This document shows, one piece after another, positions 1-13,200 of a DNA stretch of 64,000 bases (position 1 is the first letter of the stretch; each line of letters opens with the position of its first letter). Source of the DNA: Parascedosporium putredinis (lineage: Eukaryota > Ascomycota > Sordariomycetes > Microascales > Microascaceae); assembly GCA_949357655.1 (NCBI GenBank), contig CASHTG010000003.1, positions 186,001 to 250,000 of the forward strand, in the 5' to 3' direction. Both the position numbers and the translations under genes were made by a program. The notes beneath the pieces were generated by a model. The model made no database searches and was not told where the DNA came from. It saw only the letters and a list, made by a program, of their open reading frames with translations.

Positions 1-1624
1 CGGTATGTTATTCGCAGCTCAGTCGGACCCGGCCTTTTCCCTTGATATACACGCAGCTTTCCTTTGATCGTCCGCATTCCTAACATCAAGCCCTAGGCGC
101 CTGCCAGTTCCCCACCCTAGGGTTCGTCGTGGAACGATATTTTCGGGTCAAGGACTTTGTGCCAGAGACCTTTTGGTCGATCAAGGTTCGGTATAACCGG
201 AAGGGCATCGATGTCAATTTCAGCTGGGCGAGGAGCCGCCTCTTCGACAGGCTTTCCGTCATCATTCTGTACGAGCGGTGTCTCAGGGCCAAGATCGCCA
301 AGGTGACCAAGGTGCAAGAACGGCCAACGAAGAAGTTCAAGCCTCTACCTCTTACTACAGTAGAGCTGCAGAAAGCGGCCACGCGAATGCTTCGCATGAC
401 TGGTCAACAAGCTATGAACATTGCCGAATCTCTGTACAATAAGGGGTTTATCAGTTACCCCAGAACCGAGACAGATCGGTTCGACAAAGGTATGGATCTA
501 CGGGCCCTGTGTGCTAAGCAGGTTCAGGACAATCGCTGGGGCGGGTTTGCCCAAGGACTAGTCGATGGACGCTTCAGCCAGCCAAGAGAGGGACGAAACG
601 ATGACAAGGCACACCCGCCCATCCACCCGGTCACGTACGCCGCACCTACAGTCCTAAGCCCTGACGAGGCCCGCTTATACGAGTACGTTGTCAGGAGGTT
701 TCTTGCCTGTTGCTCGGACGATGCCAAGGGACTCGCTACAGACATCGAGATCGACTACGGTGGTGAATCTTTTTCCGCTCACGGCGTCATCGTCCTGGAG
801 CGGAATTACCTAGACGTATTTGTCTACGAAAAGTGGAATAGCAGCGCGGAGCTGCCCAAGTTCGTCGTGGGCGAGCAGTTCCAGCCAGCCGAGGCCCTGA
901 TGACGGAAGGGCAGACGTCGAAGCCCAACTACTTGACCGAGGCCGATCTGATTGCCTTGATGGATGCCAACGGAATCGGGACGGATGCCACGATGGCGGA
1001 ACACATTCAAAAGATTCAAGACAGGCAGTACGTAGACGTCGTCAACTTACGGGGTAGCCAGGGAGATGGTGATGATGGAGATGTCGAAGAGGCGCCCGCT
1101 ACGCGGGGAGGACGGGGTGGAAGAGGTAGTCGTGGTGGCCGTGGAGGCGCTCGGGGCCGGGGTGGCGGAGCCGGGGGCGGCTCTGGAGGCCAAGGAAAGA
1201 TGGGAAAATACTTTGTCCCGACAAAGCTTGGAGTGGCTCTTATCCTGGGGTTCGACCGTATGAACTTTGAGACAAGTCTGGGTAAGCCCTTTCTACGCAG
1301 GGAGATGGAAATGAAGATGAAGGCCATCTGCGAGGGTCGTACGACCAAGGCAGCCGTGCTTCAGGAAAGCATTGGCCAGTATCGCCGGGTGTTTATCCAG
1401 TCCCAGGAAAAGGTCAACGTTCTCAAGACTGTAGGTACCCAGGCTCCCTCCTGCTCTGTTGCCACCCCCATTTCATCTCATCCCATCCTCGCCGGGTTCC
1501 TTTTTGCTAATCTCGGGTTTCCGTTCAATGATTTACAAGGCCTGTCGAGAGTTTGTGTTTGGCTGAGAATGTTCTCGAGGATGGCGCAACTCGTCATCGC
1601 CTGATCGATCTCCTGGCAGAGTAA
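1..1624 (+). CDS. top3: DNA topoisomerase III (type IA), 5'-truncated by the window edge
   Basis: Type IA topoisomerase that passes single strands and, in the Sgs1/BLM-Top3-Rmi1 complex, dissolves recombination intermediates in the nucleus. The window opens with the last 2 bases of an exon; intron 3-96 (donor GTATGT, CTAAC branch, acceptor TAG); exon 97-1430; intron 1431-1539; last exon 1540-1624. The second exon opens with the family motif CQFPTLGFVVERYF. The active-site tyrosine is in GFISYPRTETDRF (Tyr codon 456-458). A Gly/Arg-rich RGG insert lies at about 1095-1195, before the conserved FVPTKLGVALI and FETSLGKPFLRREMEMKMK segments. After the last splice the frame reads ACREFVFG and then meets TGA at 1564-1566; skipping T1564 restores ENVLEDGATRHRLIDLLAE and a TAA at 1622-1624. 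The break is therefore one extra base, or a true loss of about 20 C-terminal residues. Family assignment is secure; the upstream TOPRIM half is outside the window. Confidence 0.93.
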
Positions 1625-4600
1625 GGCCTTGTCATGCGAGCGGTCCTTTTCAACCCTCCTCTGAGAGGCCGCGTACCCTCGCCTGGGTGCAAATGAGTGC
1701 CCGATCAAGAGAGCCAGAGGTGACAGCTCACGAAACAGTTCGCGAAGCTGCGTTGGCGATGCTCTAGATTCCAGTCGACTCGTCCAGGACTAACTGTCCC
1801 CGCACCCCCTTTGACCTCTACTCGCCCACTCACTTCGCTTACAACAAGATGAGAATCGGGCGGACCACTACAATTACGATGGTTACGGTACGGAGTTGTC
1901 GGCAGTGATACACAGTGAGGAAAATGGGTCATCTCTTTCGCGCATACCCCGCCGTTAGCCACCTTTTTCTGGTACTCCAGCGCGGGCGTTGCAACAAGTA
2001 CAGCCGCCCTTGGGGAGAGGGAAGCTTCGTAGGGGAGGGGAAGGGCGATTAAGCCGGGTCAGCGCGGGGTTGATCGCGATCCAGACTTTCCGGCAACCGA
2101 GGGCCAAACCTGCTGGAATACCGTTGCGAAGGGTGCTGGGGAGACTTCCTCACCGAGCGCGGCCTCATCCCATTGTCTAGACTACCTTTATTTTTCACCG
2201 GTTGAACCAGTCGGAAAACGCAAAAGACGGCGCATCAACGCCCACTCACGCCGCACCCACTGTACCGTTGGTGCAGGGTGCGTAGTCCCCCTTCCCCACG
2301 AGCAGGCTGTCCTGGGAGACCGAACACCGTTTGTGACGAGATGCAATGTGCAACGACGTGGGGTAAAATCAGTGGACGAGGGCCTAGGCATGTAATCGAT
2401 GTGAAAAGTGCCTGATTCAGAGCGTCCGATTCACACCAAGGAGAGACATTGGCTCGTCCCGGCATCTATCGCATTCTTTTTCCTTTTCTTTTCTTTTTTT
2501 CTCTTTCAAGTCAAATCTATAGATCGCCGAGCAACCAACCGGACGAAACCGCCGAGGATCCCGGTATCTACTTCCGAAGCTCTTTTTTTTTTTTTTTTTC
2601 TTCCCGTCTGCAAGACAGGCATTGATGAAGGTTGGTGGTTTGAGGGGAGGGGTGCATGCAATGGACGCATACACTTTCTCGATTGTCGGCAGTCTCTGCT
2701 CAGTAGCTGCTGCCGCACAGAGACCCAGGCTTTCCAACGTGATGGCGAGGAGAACCGCCGAGGAATTCTTCGGTACATGATGGAAAACCCCCAACCTGGG
2801 GCCAATCAGCGTCGAGACCATCCAACGTGATGGTTGTCGTCTTGCCAATTCGGGGAGGATCAAGCTCATGCCATCCACTGTGCGACATTGTCCGCCCCCG
2901 AAAACATCGGTTGAGGATGGATATCGCCGCAACAAAATTCTGAACGGGGACACGTTTTATTTTTCTTCTTCTCTCGTTCTCGGTAGCGATCTACTACCCT
3001 ACCTATAGACTAGTGAGAGGGGACGTCTGCGATTGAGAGTTTCAAACACGTTCCCAAAGCCCAAAGCTCGACTTGGGGGCGTGGCTTGGATCGGAGGGGT
3101 TGGCATGGGGGACCGGATGGGGGGGACGCTCTCGATTACATGTATCCTTGCTGGGCTCATGTTTTGGAAAGATAATGTAGAAATGCGCTATTTTCCTTAC
3201 TCTTGCTCTCTTTTCCCTCTCTCGCGCGCTCGCGCTCTCCAATCATTATCTTACAAGCACTGTTTGAATAAAAGAATAAGAGAGCTAGCACGATGGGAAT
3301 AGCCTGATGCGTGAGTGGGATCATCCTTACATCGCCGTTTGCCAGAGGAACGCCGTGGCCCTCTTTGCTTTGGGGGTGGATTGTTGTTGTTCCTTCTTAC
3401 ACGGCCCGACGCCTTTGCGGCGCGGTTTACAAAGGCCAGGCCACTTACATCGAATTGCGGGCTGCGCTGGCGAACATACTGAGGCCAGGCGACGCGGCGA
3501 GAGATATATGGCTTTTGTTTTTCTTCTTCTTTCATCTGTTCTCAATTCCTCATGGCCCATAGGTTACGTATATGTCTGGAAGCAAGCTGCTTGTCGCATC
3601 TATGGATCTTTTTTCCCCCGGATTAACCCGTTTCCTCGCGTCACTCCAGCCATCGATGGACCAAGATACGAATGATGCGACGACAGCTGCGGGCTCCGAC
3701 TCTGGGCTGGCTGATAGGCGCAGGGTCAGATGCACCCCACCCAACTCGTTGATAGGACGGGGTTTTTTGTTCCCTTTGTTTCTCGGGTGGGTGGGTTGGG
3801 GCTTGGTACGAATACTCCCCACGTCCAGGTTTATACTAGTGGGCACATTCTCACGGTTGCATATCCTCGTTTCGAAAGAGGCGAGACCTCAGGGATGTGA
3901 AGAAGAGAGGAAAGAAGACAAAAGCGCGCAGTGGCTTGGGGAGCTGGCTTAAACGGGATAAAGTCCTCTACATCTATTGTCACGGGAGGGATATTGCACT
4001 CGATGTCTACGAGCAAGAAGAAAAAAAAAGCGCTTTGCAGCTGCCAGGGCGTCTCAGCTCCGCGGCAAGATAATGTGAGATAAGGCCCTTTTTTCGTCTT
4101 TCTCTTTCCTTCCTCTGCTTTCGGCACTCATGGGGTCTTTGTGGTAAATAGATAGCGCGGTCTCGGCGAGGAATGACGAGATCCAACCAGCCACGAGAAG
4201 GGAGACAGATATCTCTCGCATTGATTGGAACCCAACCGAGGTGACGACAAGAGAAAACAATTTCATTCTTGTGAACGTACTTGATGTGTTAGGGTCAGGG
4301 CTTTTTCACTCTTATCTCACTCTTTTTCCTATCATTTCGCTTCTTCTCCACACATGCCTTTCCCTTCTTTTTCTCTCGAACCGAAAAACGCCGGCTCTAA
4401 ATTTGGTTGTGTTTCCTCCCCCGGCGTGCTCGGCTCTCGTGTCATGGGGCCTCGGAACGGGGGACCCACGTTGCTTCCTTGGACCCTCCCCCTCCTCCTG
4501 CTTACCCCATTTCGCATCTATCACACCTGGAATCTTGGATGGGGACCGAATGGGAGGCCCACGCGCGTCATCGTGCCTGAGTTTTCCTCATGTCGGGGGT

Positions 4601-7600
4601 CGGGTTATGGCTTCCGATGGTTGATATGGTTGGCACGGGAAGAGGGAAAGAAAAGAAACAAAAAGGGAGGGGAGGGATAGAATCACACCCGAGCTCGAAG
4701 CCGCGCATGGGGAGCCAAGGAAAAAGAAGCGCGAAATTATCATGTAGGGTAAGGAGGGCTGGGGGAGGGGGTGTCTATTTTCTTCTTTGCATTGCGGTTT
4801 AAACCCCCTCGAAAATCAAGGTTGAGGGAGCATCGTGAAAATGCGAATCACGATCGCATGTGGGACCTCTCTCCCGGAACATGGAGGACGCAAGAAAGGG
4901 GGTCGGTCGGCCACGTCTGAGTCTGAGGGAGGGAGGCCAGGGACTAAAAGAGCAAAAGCGCGCAAGTCGTCATGATGAGGGAAAACAAAAGGAGCGCACA
5001 GCACAACCCCACCTGGTTTGGTTTCCTCGTTTTGCGAACATTTGCCCTACCCTATCGTAGAGACCGGAACAGGGCACGAGGTGGGAGGAGAAGGGTGGGC
5101 ATCTCACGATGTCGTCCAGCCGTTCCCCACTGGAGACGCTACACAAATTATACCAACGCACAATTGACTGGAATCGAATTTCGCAACGCACAAGCAAGTA
5201 ACACACACCCCCAAAAATCAAGTGGGAACCCTTCGCCTCCCGAAAAAGGAGGGGGATAAATGATCAAAGATCGCCCTAGAGATAGAGGATCGGGGCCCCC
5301 TGTGGTCCACTTGCCAAAGGAGAGAGTGAGAGAACCCACTCTTCTTTTCCCCATAATGGTCGGATGGGCTAAAATAGCACCAAAGCACCAGCAAACTGAT
5401 TAATGCAAATACGGAGTAGCTGGTTGAGGGGAGGAGCTGATTTGGCATCAAGTGGATCTTGTTGGACCCTCTCGGTTGATAAGTTTCCAGCTTGGTGTTG
5501 GAGCGAAATTACGACGACACGACGTTTGAGTAAGGGCCTGAGAGGGCCGTTGAAACTTGTGTATGAGAAACGACAGTAAAAAGAAAAAAATTGGGCACCT
5601 GAAGGGAGGGCAGGGTAAGGCGAGCGAGCGGAAGTCAGAGGAAGAAAGAAAAGAAATGAGGCGGACAACGAATTTGACGAGCAACGCGATTGTGCAAAAG
5701 GGGGAAAATTGCACCTTTGCGCCTTCTGACTCATTGACCCTGACGGCCTCTCCACTTTTTGATGATTACTTGTAGATTTTCTGGGAAGGGACGGAAGCAT
5801 GCTGATGTGCTTATAAACTCCACTGATACACGATCCACGATAATCTCCATCAGAAGCAGCAGCCGTAGTGCGTGCGCGCCAAGTTCCTTTGCTAAAAAAG
5901 GAAGAAAACAAAAGTGGCCGGTATACTTGTCGCAAAGGGAATAACACCCGGTGGGCCCTCCTCTGTGGGAAGCGACAGGCAGGCAAAAACGAGACAGGCA
6001 TGGTTGGTTCATGTCCAAATGTGGGCAAAAAGAAAGGAATTGGCCTTTTCATTGTGTGATAAGTTTGCGTAGATGACGGCAGGACGGATAATAATCATCA
6101 ATGATCAGTCAGGCCTCCACGGGAGAGAGTGAGAGTGTTCTAAAAAGGGGGCCGCCCGGTGAAATGATGACCGCGCAGGGCTCAGCAAAACACGGCGAAC
6201 CCGGTGGACAAGAGGCAGGGCACATGCCAAAAGATTAATGGGACAGGCTGCGCATGTCCCATGGTCAAATGGCGATGCGCCTTTTTGACAAACCAAACGT
6301 TTTTTTTTTTTTTCTTTCTCTTCGTCCCGTCATCCGCATTCCTTTCCTCTCCGTTCGTCTGCATGCACTTTCTCCCTCTTTCGGAGGGCAACGCCTTTTT
6401 CTCGCTTTGGAAGGGGGAGAATCAGAATGGGAGATCCCTAGGGTCATTGGGCCAGCTCTTTTGAGTGCCAGACGAGACTTGCGTATCATGTACAGTACTT
6501 GCGGGTACAACGTGGACCCTCTCCAGAAAGGGAAGAAACCCCATGTTCGTCTTTTCGAACCTTCGATTTCATAGTCGAGGAAAGTACCTTTTTCGCTCGA
6601 GAAGCATGGGCATGACCAGGCTCGGATGGGCTGGGGGATGTGTTCCCTCGATAAGTTGCCAATACCTTGTATTTTACTCGTGGCAGGTAACTGCCAAGTA
6701 CCGGCGTTATGGAAGACGAAGCTTCCTTTGACCCGATGACTACTTGTACCTGCGAAAAGAAGGGAAGCATGGAAGGCTCAGCCAAAGGAAGAAGGGAGGA
6801 AGCGGGCAAAAGACGGGAGCGAGAAGTTGTGGATACTTGGTTTCGGGACAGGGAAATCACGGTCGGGAGACGTACTGGATACCACGCTTGCCCCAGATTA
6901 ACGGGAGGAAAGGAACCTGGAAGGCCCGGTACGTGAAGCACAAGTATTATGGAGTACTCAGAAGCAGCAGAGGTACAGGCGCAGATACGCGAAAACAAGA
7001 ACCCACGCACGCGCAGCAGCAGCGACAAGACCAACCCGACCATTATACCTTATTCGGGGGCGGGTCTAAAGGAGCTGTACGTACTTTATCGGTGGGTGGT
7101 GACAAAAGTCGTCATCGTCCTGACTCCCGGAACGAGCCACTCAACCACTGATAGCACAAGTGGAGCGAAAAGGGAAGCCGTGAGAAACAGGCGGAGCCCA
7201 CTCCGTCGAAACTAGCCTCCACTTTCATCCTCCTCTTTTCGTCTTCGTCTTCTTCCTCCTTTCCGGGGTTAGAGGTACATTGATATGACCTCGGTCTTGT
7301 AGCATGTACAGGGCGAACCGATCGAGACGCTAAGGTTTTATAGTGCCTAAACCTTAGCTGGCCCGTACCTGCTTTATCAATTGTCGCCCAGCCCAAGTAC
7401 AACGTGCTGGAATGAGTGGAATTAGGGCTCGAAGGCGAGGGAGACACGAGGAAAAGAACACCCCAAAAATGAATTGAGCGAAGAGAGTTTTAGGAGCACG
7501 ATGAGGAAGGAAAATCGGCCGGTTCGTCCACTGGCGCGTGGGCACCGACATTTCCGTTGATCTAATGATTGATTGATCCTTCCACCTTGTCATTTTCCAA

Positions 7601-9147
7601 GTTGTCTCTCGACTTGTTGGGCCAGACACGGGCGGGGTTCCGGGCGCCGTGTCCTTTCTCCGGGCTCAAAGCAACGAGTTTGAAGTGATGATAGATAAAG
7701 AAACGAGCTTGGTCACTGTCTTGTATCGTGACTGTGTATCCTAGTCTTGTGGGAAGATACGTCGTCGGATTAGTACGATACCGGAATGGTTTGTATCCAG
7801 CTATTGGCAGCCACTGGCAGCTCGAGACTAGCCCATGGGTGCGTGCTGACCTGCTTGCCTGCGTTGGATGTGTTGCAAAGGAGACATCTGAAATGGGACA
7901 TGGGCCACTGGATCCATCTTGGGTTTCTCGTCTGGCTACGCTACCTTGCCAATCTATTATCACCCCCTTAGACTGCTGTGCTCTTGCCATGGCGAAATAA
8001 TGCATCGGATTGATCTCTCTCCTTTATGAGTTGGTTGGTGCGTGCCAGGCCTTCCCTGTTGCCTGGCGAAATGGCAAATGGCAAAAAGGGTTGGAAAGGG
8101 AGATGGAGCACTTTCAATGAATGGGTTGATGTTGCCCCCTTCTCTTCTGCAGGGCCTCCCCTTCCATTTGAGTTCCAGTCGTTTCCCAGTCCAACTAGGT
8201 CGGGGTGTGTGCGCTGCTGGGCGAAGGGCGTGGAAGATAGATGGCTTGGATGGGTGTGGGTGGGTGTGGATATGGATGGGTATGGATGGGTATGGGTATG
8301 GGTATGGGAGTCTCTTTCTCTCTCGTTGTGAGTGCGTGTGCAAAGCAAGCACGCAGCCCAGCCCAGCACACAGCACATAGTACATAATGTACAGCACGCA
8401 GCACAGGCAGCCGACAATCTGTCGTCTATATACACGGCAACGCCGCGACGCCTCGCTGAACCTTCTCCTTTGTTTTCTCTCTCCCATCGCAATTAACAAC
8501 GAGAACAACAACCACGATTTTTCCTTCTTAATCTTTCGTTTCCTTCTGGAGAGCCTCTGGTTTTCATCAGTCCAGAATTATCGCGCCAGCATCGCCGGAC
8601 AGTTCATCTGCTTCTTCCATCGCCCGCCCTCGTCGGAATTTTTTGTTTATTTCAGTCCTCTCGTCGCTCGACTTGGGAACTGCAATTCTCTCCGATCCGA
8701 ACTGTTTCCACCTTGACGGTTCCGACGCAAATCCCTTGTAAGGCCACTACCACTCTAATCTCCCTTCTACGCCCTTCCTTGCCTTGTTCCCTCTTCCGCC
8801 TTGGAGACGGGTCGTACTCCCCCTTATCGCACCCGCAGAAAGAGCAAGTCGCGCTCCGACCACTTGTGACTCAAGCTCCCCTTCATTCCATCGTCCCCCT
8901 TCCATTCCCATAATAATATTGACAACCATAATATCTTCCTCCCCCTTGACCCCCTTGCCAAATACTTTTTTTCCCTCCCATCCACATCAACATCAACACA
9001 TTTTCGCATCATTTCAAAAATTCATTCTTTGAGTCGCATCAGACTCTATTTTTCAGAGAGCCCGAATTTGACATTTGTCCCCTCGCCCGTCTTTTTTATT
9101 AGGACCGATACCTAGAAGAGTCGATAACCCGACACTTGAACGGAAAC
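1625..9147. other. Gene-poor interval between top3 and the STB3-like gene
   Basis: About 7.5 kb in which I recognise no protein or RNA gene. Open frames here (for example a 227-codon minus-strand frame at 5369-6052) have low-complexity composition and no conserved motif. It holds a T17 run (2583-2599), a T14 run (6300-6313), many purine- or pyrimidine-biased stretches, and a GGGTAT-type repeat at 8247-8309. From about 8460 the plus strand becomes CT-rich and free of G runs, which looks like the promoter and 5' leader of the STB3-like gene. Confidence 0.6.
8247..8309 (+). repeat. Imperfect GGGTAT/GGATGGGT microsatellite, G-quadruplex-prone
   Basis: The plus strand has successive GGG runs spaced by TAT, TGT or TATGGAT, ending in four closely spaced GGG blocks (about 8277-8308). 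It is about 0.85 kb upstream of the STB3-like start codon. The spacing of G runs would allow a G-quadruplex; function is unknown. Confidence 0.7.
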
Positions 9148-10211
9148 ATGGCGTCACCGGCCTCTGCTGCTCGCGATATTCCCACGGCCTCCTTGAGCCG
9201 AGACAACTTAGCTGTTGTAGCGGCTCGGAGCGTCTCTGGAACTGTGACACGACCTCAACCTCTCCCGACCCCCGAACTCCATCTCTCCTGCCTTGCCCCC
9301 ACGGGCTCAAGGCCCAACTACAGAAGGCGAAGCTCGAGCCCATCGACTCCGACCTCGATCTCCAGGACGACCAGTCCGGGAACGAAGGTTCCAGCGCGGG
9401 CGGCTTCGAGTCCGCAGGCGCCATCACCAGCACCATGCTGACCAGGTACCACCTGCCTGAGATCCTGCTCAACCATGGGCCCTTGGCCATCCGCCACATC
9501 ATGGGCTACCTCACCACATCAGTGCCCGGTTTCGCGGGGATCCCCCAACCAAGGCACGAAGACTAGTAGTGGGCGCTCTGGAGGGAAGGGGAGGAGAGGG
9601 AGGAGGTGTCGAGGGTGATGTGGAATTCGAAAAGGTTGGCTGGGGAGGTGGGACGCCAAGCGTCGAGGGCACCCCTCGCGCAACAGGCGAAGCTCACCCC
9701 CAACAGCCGCGACTCTTCTGTCGCACCCGGTATCCCCATCGCCAAGAGGGCGATGCGGACCGCCGATCGGGCGCGCGCCAACGCGTCGTCAAGCATCGGC
9801 GACTCGGTCGTCTTTTCGCACGACGACCGCGATATCTACATGGCGGAAAACGAGGCCGACAATATGTCACTGGATGACGCAGCCTCGGCCTCGTGCTCCG
9901 AAGCACCTGAGGATGATGACATGGTCATGAGGGATGACCCTGAAGATGTAACCGACGACGAGGATTGGGCTGCCATCGGCGCAGCCGCCCTCCGCGCAGG
10001 TTCCTACCAGAACCAGGCAGCCGCCGTGGCCGACCGCAACTACCTCTCACCCTCTGTATATAACGGCGGTGGAATGCGCTCCTTCTCGGCCTCGGCCGGA
10101 ATGGCGCGTTCGCTCCAGCCCGCAAACATCGACTTTTCCGCGTTCGGATCCACCTCGGACGCGCAGGAGCGTGAGGCCGTCGAAGCCTTGCTCCAACTCC
10201 GTTCTGTATAA
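9148..10211 (+). CDS. STB3-like Sin3-binding transcriptional regulator, with frame breaks
   Basis: Yeast Stb3 binds Sin3 and the ribosomal-RNA-processing element of growth genes under TOR control; this is the filamentous-fungal counterpart. ATG at 9148 gives MASPASAARDIPTASLSRDN. The conserved domain (about 9430-9665) reads RYHLPEILLNHGPLAIRHIM, then a VPGF segment, then ARRLVVGALEGRG and GDVEFEKVGWGRWDAK. The C-terminal part is acidic (DDRDIYMAENEADNM, EDVTDDEDWAAIGAAALR) and ends in EREAVEALLQLRSV with TAA at 10209-10211. The reading moves between frames at about 9269-9273, 9296-9300, 9542-9546, 9642-9645 and 9697-9701. The last three are each repaired by one extra C or G; the first two need two missing or one extra base. 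No intron signals explain these shifts. About 354 residues in total. Domain recognition is from memory of the Stb3 family; good but not certain. Confidence 0.75.
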
Positions 10212-13200
10212 TACCCAAATTTGGCATGGTTGGCGTTTTTGGGTGAAAGGGACAGGGTATCACCAGGCTGGGAGGATTTGGGTTCTTTTTTTGTTTTCTT
10301 CCCTTCTCGCCTTCTCGGTCACCCCTACCACACACACTCTCCCCTTAACCGTCTGGTTTCTTTTTCTTTTCTTCACTACACTACGCGCGCCTCAGCGGAC
10401 GGCTGGCTCGGCCCAAGGGAGGTGCCGTGCTTTGAACGCATGATACCCACGCAGACTTGAGTCGGTCGAGGTTCAGTCCGATACCAGGAACTACGGCATC
10501 CGACGACAACTCCCTCCACCGACACAAACACACATACGTCGTGGGCGGCTCATTGTTTGTTTTTGTTTTTTCTACTTCTTCAACATCGCTTTTTTGCGCC
10601 GTCGCCTTCATCACTTTTTTCACCCTTATTCCCCCTCTTTTTTTCTCTCTCTCTTCTTGGCATGTCCGTTCTCATTCAACACAAAGGCGCCGGGGTCTAT
10701 TTGATATTTCTTGCACATGCACACGCGGGTACACGGAGGATTCGACACCGCCGCGGATTTCACTGGATGGGACTATTGGGACTGGCCTCCCCTTGGCGAA
10801 GGGGGAGAAATGACGTGGGATGCGCGGCATCCAACATACACACATCATCACATCACTTTTTTGCATTATCCGGCGGTGGCTATTCGGTCATTTTCTTGGA
10901 AGCTGGATGGAAAGCTTTTTTGTTCTCTTGCTTCAATTCCGCTCTTGGTCGCTGTGCCTTTCTATCGACAGACACAATCGTGTCTACGACACTGGGGATG
11001 GAGTTGAGCACTCCTGACCTTGGTATATACCTCAAGGATGACGCTCTAATCTCTATTTCACCGACGTCTTTCGAGCACCAACACAGTGGCGACACCTTTT
11101 ACCTCGAGGCCGCACTTGGCTTTTTCGTCTCACAGCTGGCTCGATTTGCACAGCAGCGTTTTGAAACCTGGCGGTGATGCACATACGCTATGGACAGCAG
11201 TTTGGGTTCGAGGGGCTCTTTGATTTCTTTTTGGTCATATTCAGGCAGGGCTTAGCCTCTCTCGCCGATAGGCTCTTTCAGGGTTGACTCCGCAACGGAC
11301 AACCCCTTCATTGGGTAATTGACCGCATCACGCTTCAACCCGTGGTTTGGGGCAACCCGGATGGATATTAGCGAGGCTCGAGTTTTTTGGGACTCGGATC
11401 ATCTTTGAAGATGACGCTTAGCCACACACCTGCCGGTGTCTATTTTCCACTCTAATTCTATCTTTTTCTTCTTGCCCTGTGGCCTGTCTTGGGTGTCCTC
11501 AGTTGGCTTTTTGCAAATTTCCCTTGAACACTTTTACCCATACTTAATTGGAAAGGGGCATATGAATCCCCCTCCTTGTTTTCTTCTTCTTTTTCTTGTT
11601 CTTCATGCTCTTACGACCTTTCAGATACGATGAATGACACAAATCTCGCTGGGAGATCTGGAAGCGGTTGTTGGGGGCGGTTTTTGTGGTGGCAGGCGTG
11701 AGTTCCAATCGGGCTGAAGCAACGGTTTAATCATTGGCAAGGAGGCCTTGGCGGGGGCTTCTGGAAGAGTATTTGACGCCCAATGGTCGCAGACCACTTT
11801 AGCCACGTGCCGAAGACGTCTGCGGGACCTAAGAAACCCGATGCTCGAGACGAAGGAAGTGGAGCCGCATCGAACCAACTCTAGAAATAGGAATGGGGAC
11901 GGGAGTATCAACGGGAACAAACGTTGGAAGATGGCGGGTATTACCTGGGCATCTGGCCCCTCTCACTTTGGCTATATGAAAGTGGGTTTGTTTTCCTTGT
12001 CGTTTTCCGCAAGCAACTTGTTGTGTTGTATTGGAAACCCCATATATGAGACTATCAAATTCAAGAACACAAGGGAGAAAAGCCCCTGGCCAAACTCCTC
12101 CCGTTTCCTGCTCCACTCCACTGTCACTTTCCTCTCCATGCATTCGCTCCCGTTTAGTTCTGGCTCCTGTGACTCACTCGCCTCTTGTGCGTGGCGCAAC
12201 CTTTGCAACGAATGGGAGGAAGAGAGGAAGAAAGAAAAAGAAAGAGAGGGCAAGAACCCCAGACCTGCGCGGGATGACGACAATGACGACATTGTCCTGT
12301 TTTGGGGGAGGGTGTAAGTGGAGAAAGCTTTCGGAGCGTGCCGAACCCGGAGGGATGGCGAGATGGAAGGGGATTCTTCTGAACGGTGTTTTAAACCTTG
12401 CGTGGAAGTTCTGATCGACCCTATTCCCCTCTTTTTGCTTTCTGATTGACGGGGACTAGAGAACTAGGGGTTCGCTGTTTAGTTGTCAAAAAGAACAAAA
12501 AGAAGGACAGGAAAAAACGGTTTGACGGAGAGTCTACTCCGGAGGGGAGGATCAAAACCTCCGATTCGTCAACGAGGGCGCACACTCAAAAGTACTCTTC
12601 ATGTACCCTTGCCGTATTCTCGATATTAGACTTTTGGCTTGGGGGATTTGGACAAGCAAGACCGGTGAGTGAAGAGAAGAGGGAAAAAAGAAACAAATAG
12701 GAAACATCCCGGTATGGAAGCGCAAAAAAGCATGATGACGTTTTCCATGTCCACAACTGGTGGGGGTTTCGTTTCGTTTTCTTCTAGGTTTGGTTCTGAC
12801 AAGGCGGGGGTTCCGGATTTTTAGCTTTGGGTCGCATTGTTTTGTCCCTTGAACGGTTTGTGAGGTGACGATTTTATTTCTCGTTAGGGTTAGGGTCTTT
12901 TCGGGTTTCGGGAAGGATACTATGGGGCCGGGATGGGACGGCCTTGTGGAAACCTCGTTGAGTGGGAAGAGGAATGGGGGAGAGGCAGGACGAGGGCTCG
13001 GAGAGTCTATTGTCGTTCCAATGGAAGGAAGTACGGGATTTAGTCTTACGTTCGAGACATGCATCGGTAGACAAGATAGTACGCGTAGTTGGAGGAAAAG
13101 TAGATTGTATTGTCCTTGCATCTGTCCGCAGCGCAGACAGTCAAGCGATGGTAGGAAAAGAAAGAAGAAACCGAAGATGGCGGCGGGAATATACGTTGGG

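Noticed and set aside
5369..6052. 227-codon minus-strand frame
   Set aside because: Random-looking composition, no conserved motif, no start context or introns that would support it.
10557..11177. 206-codon plus-strand frame downstream of the STB3-like gene
   Set aside because: T-rich low complexity at the start and no recognisable family; likely 3' UTR.
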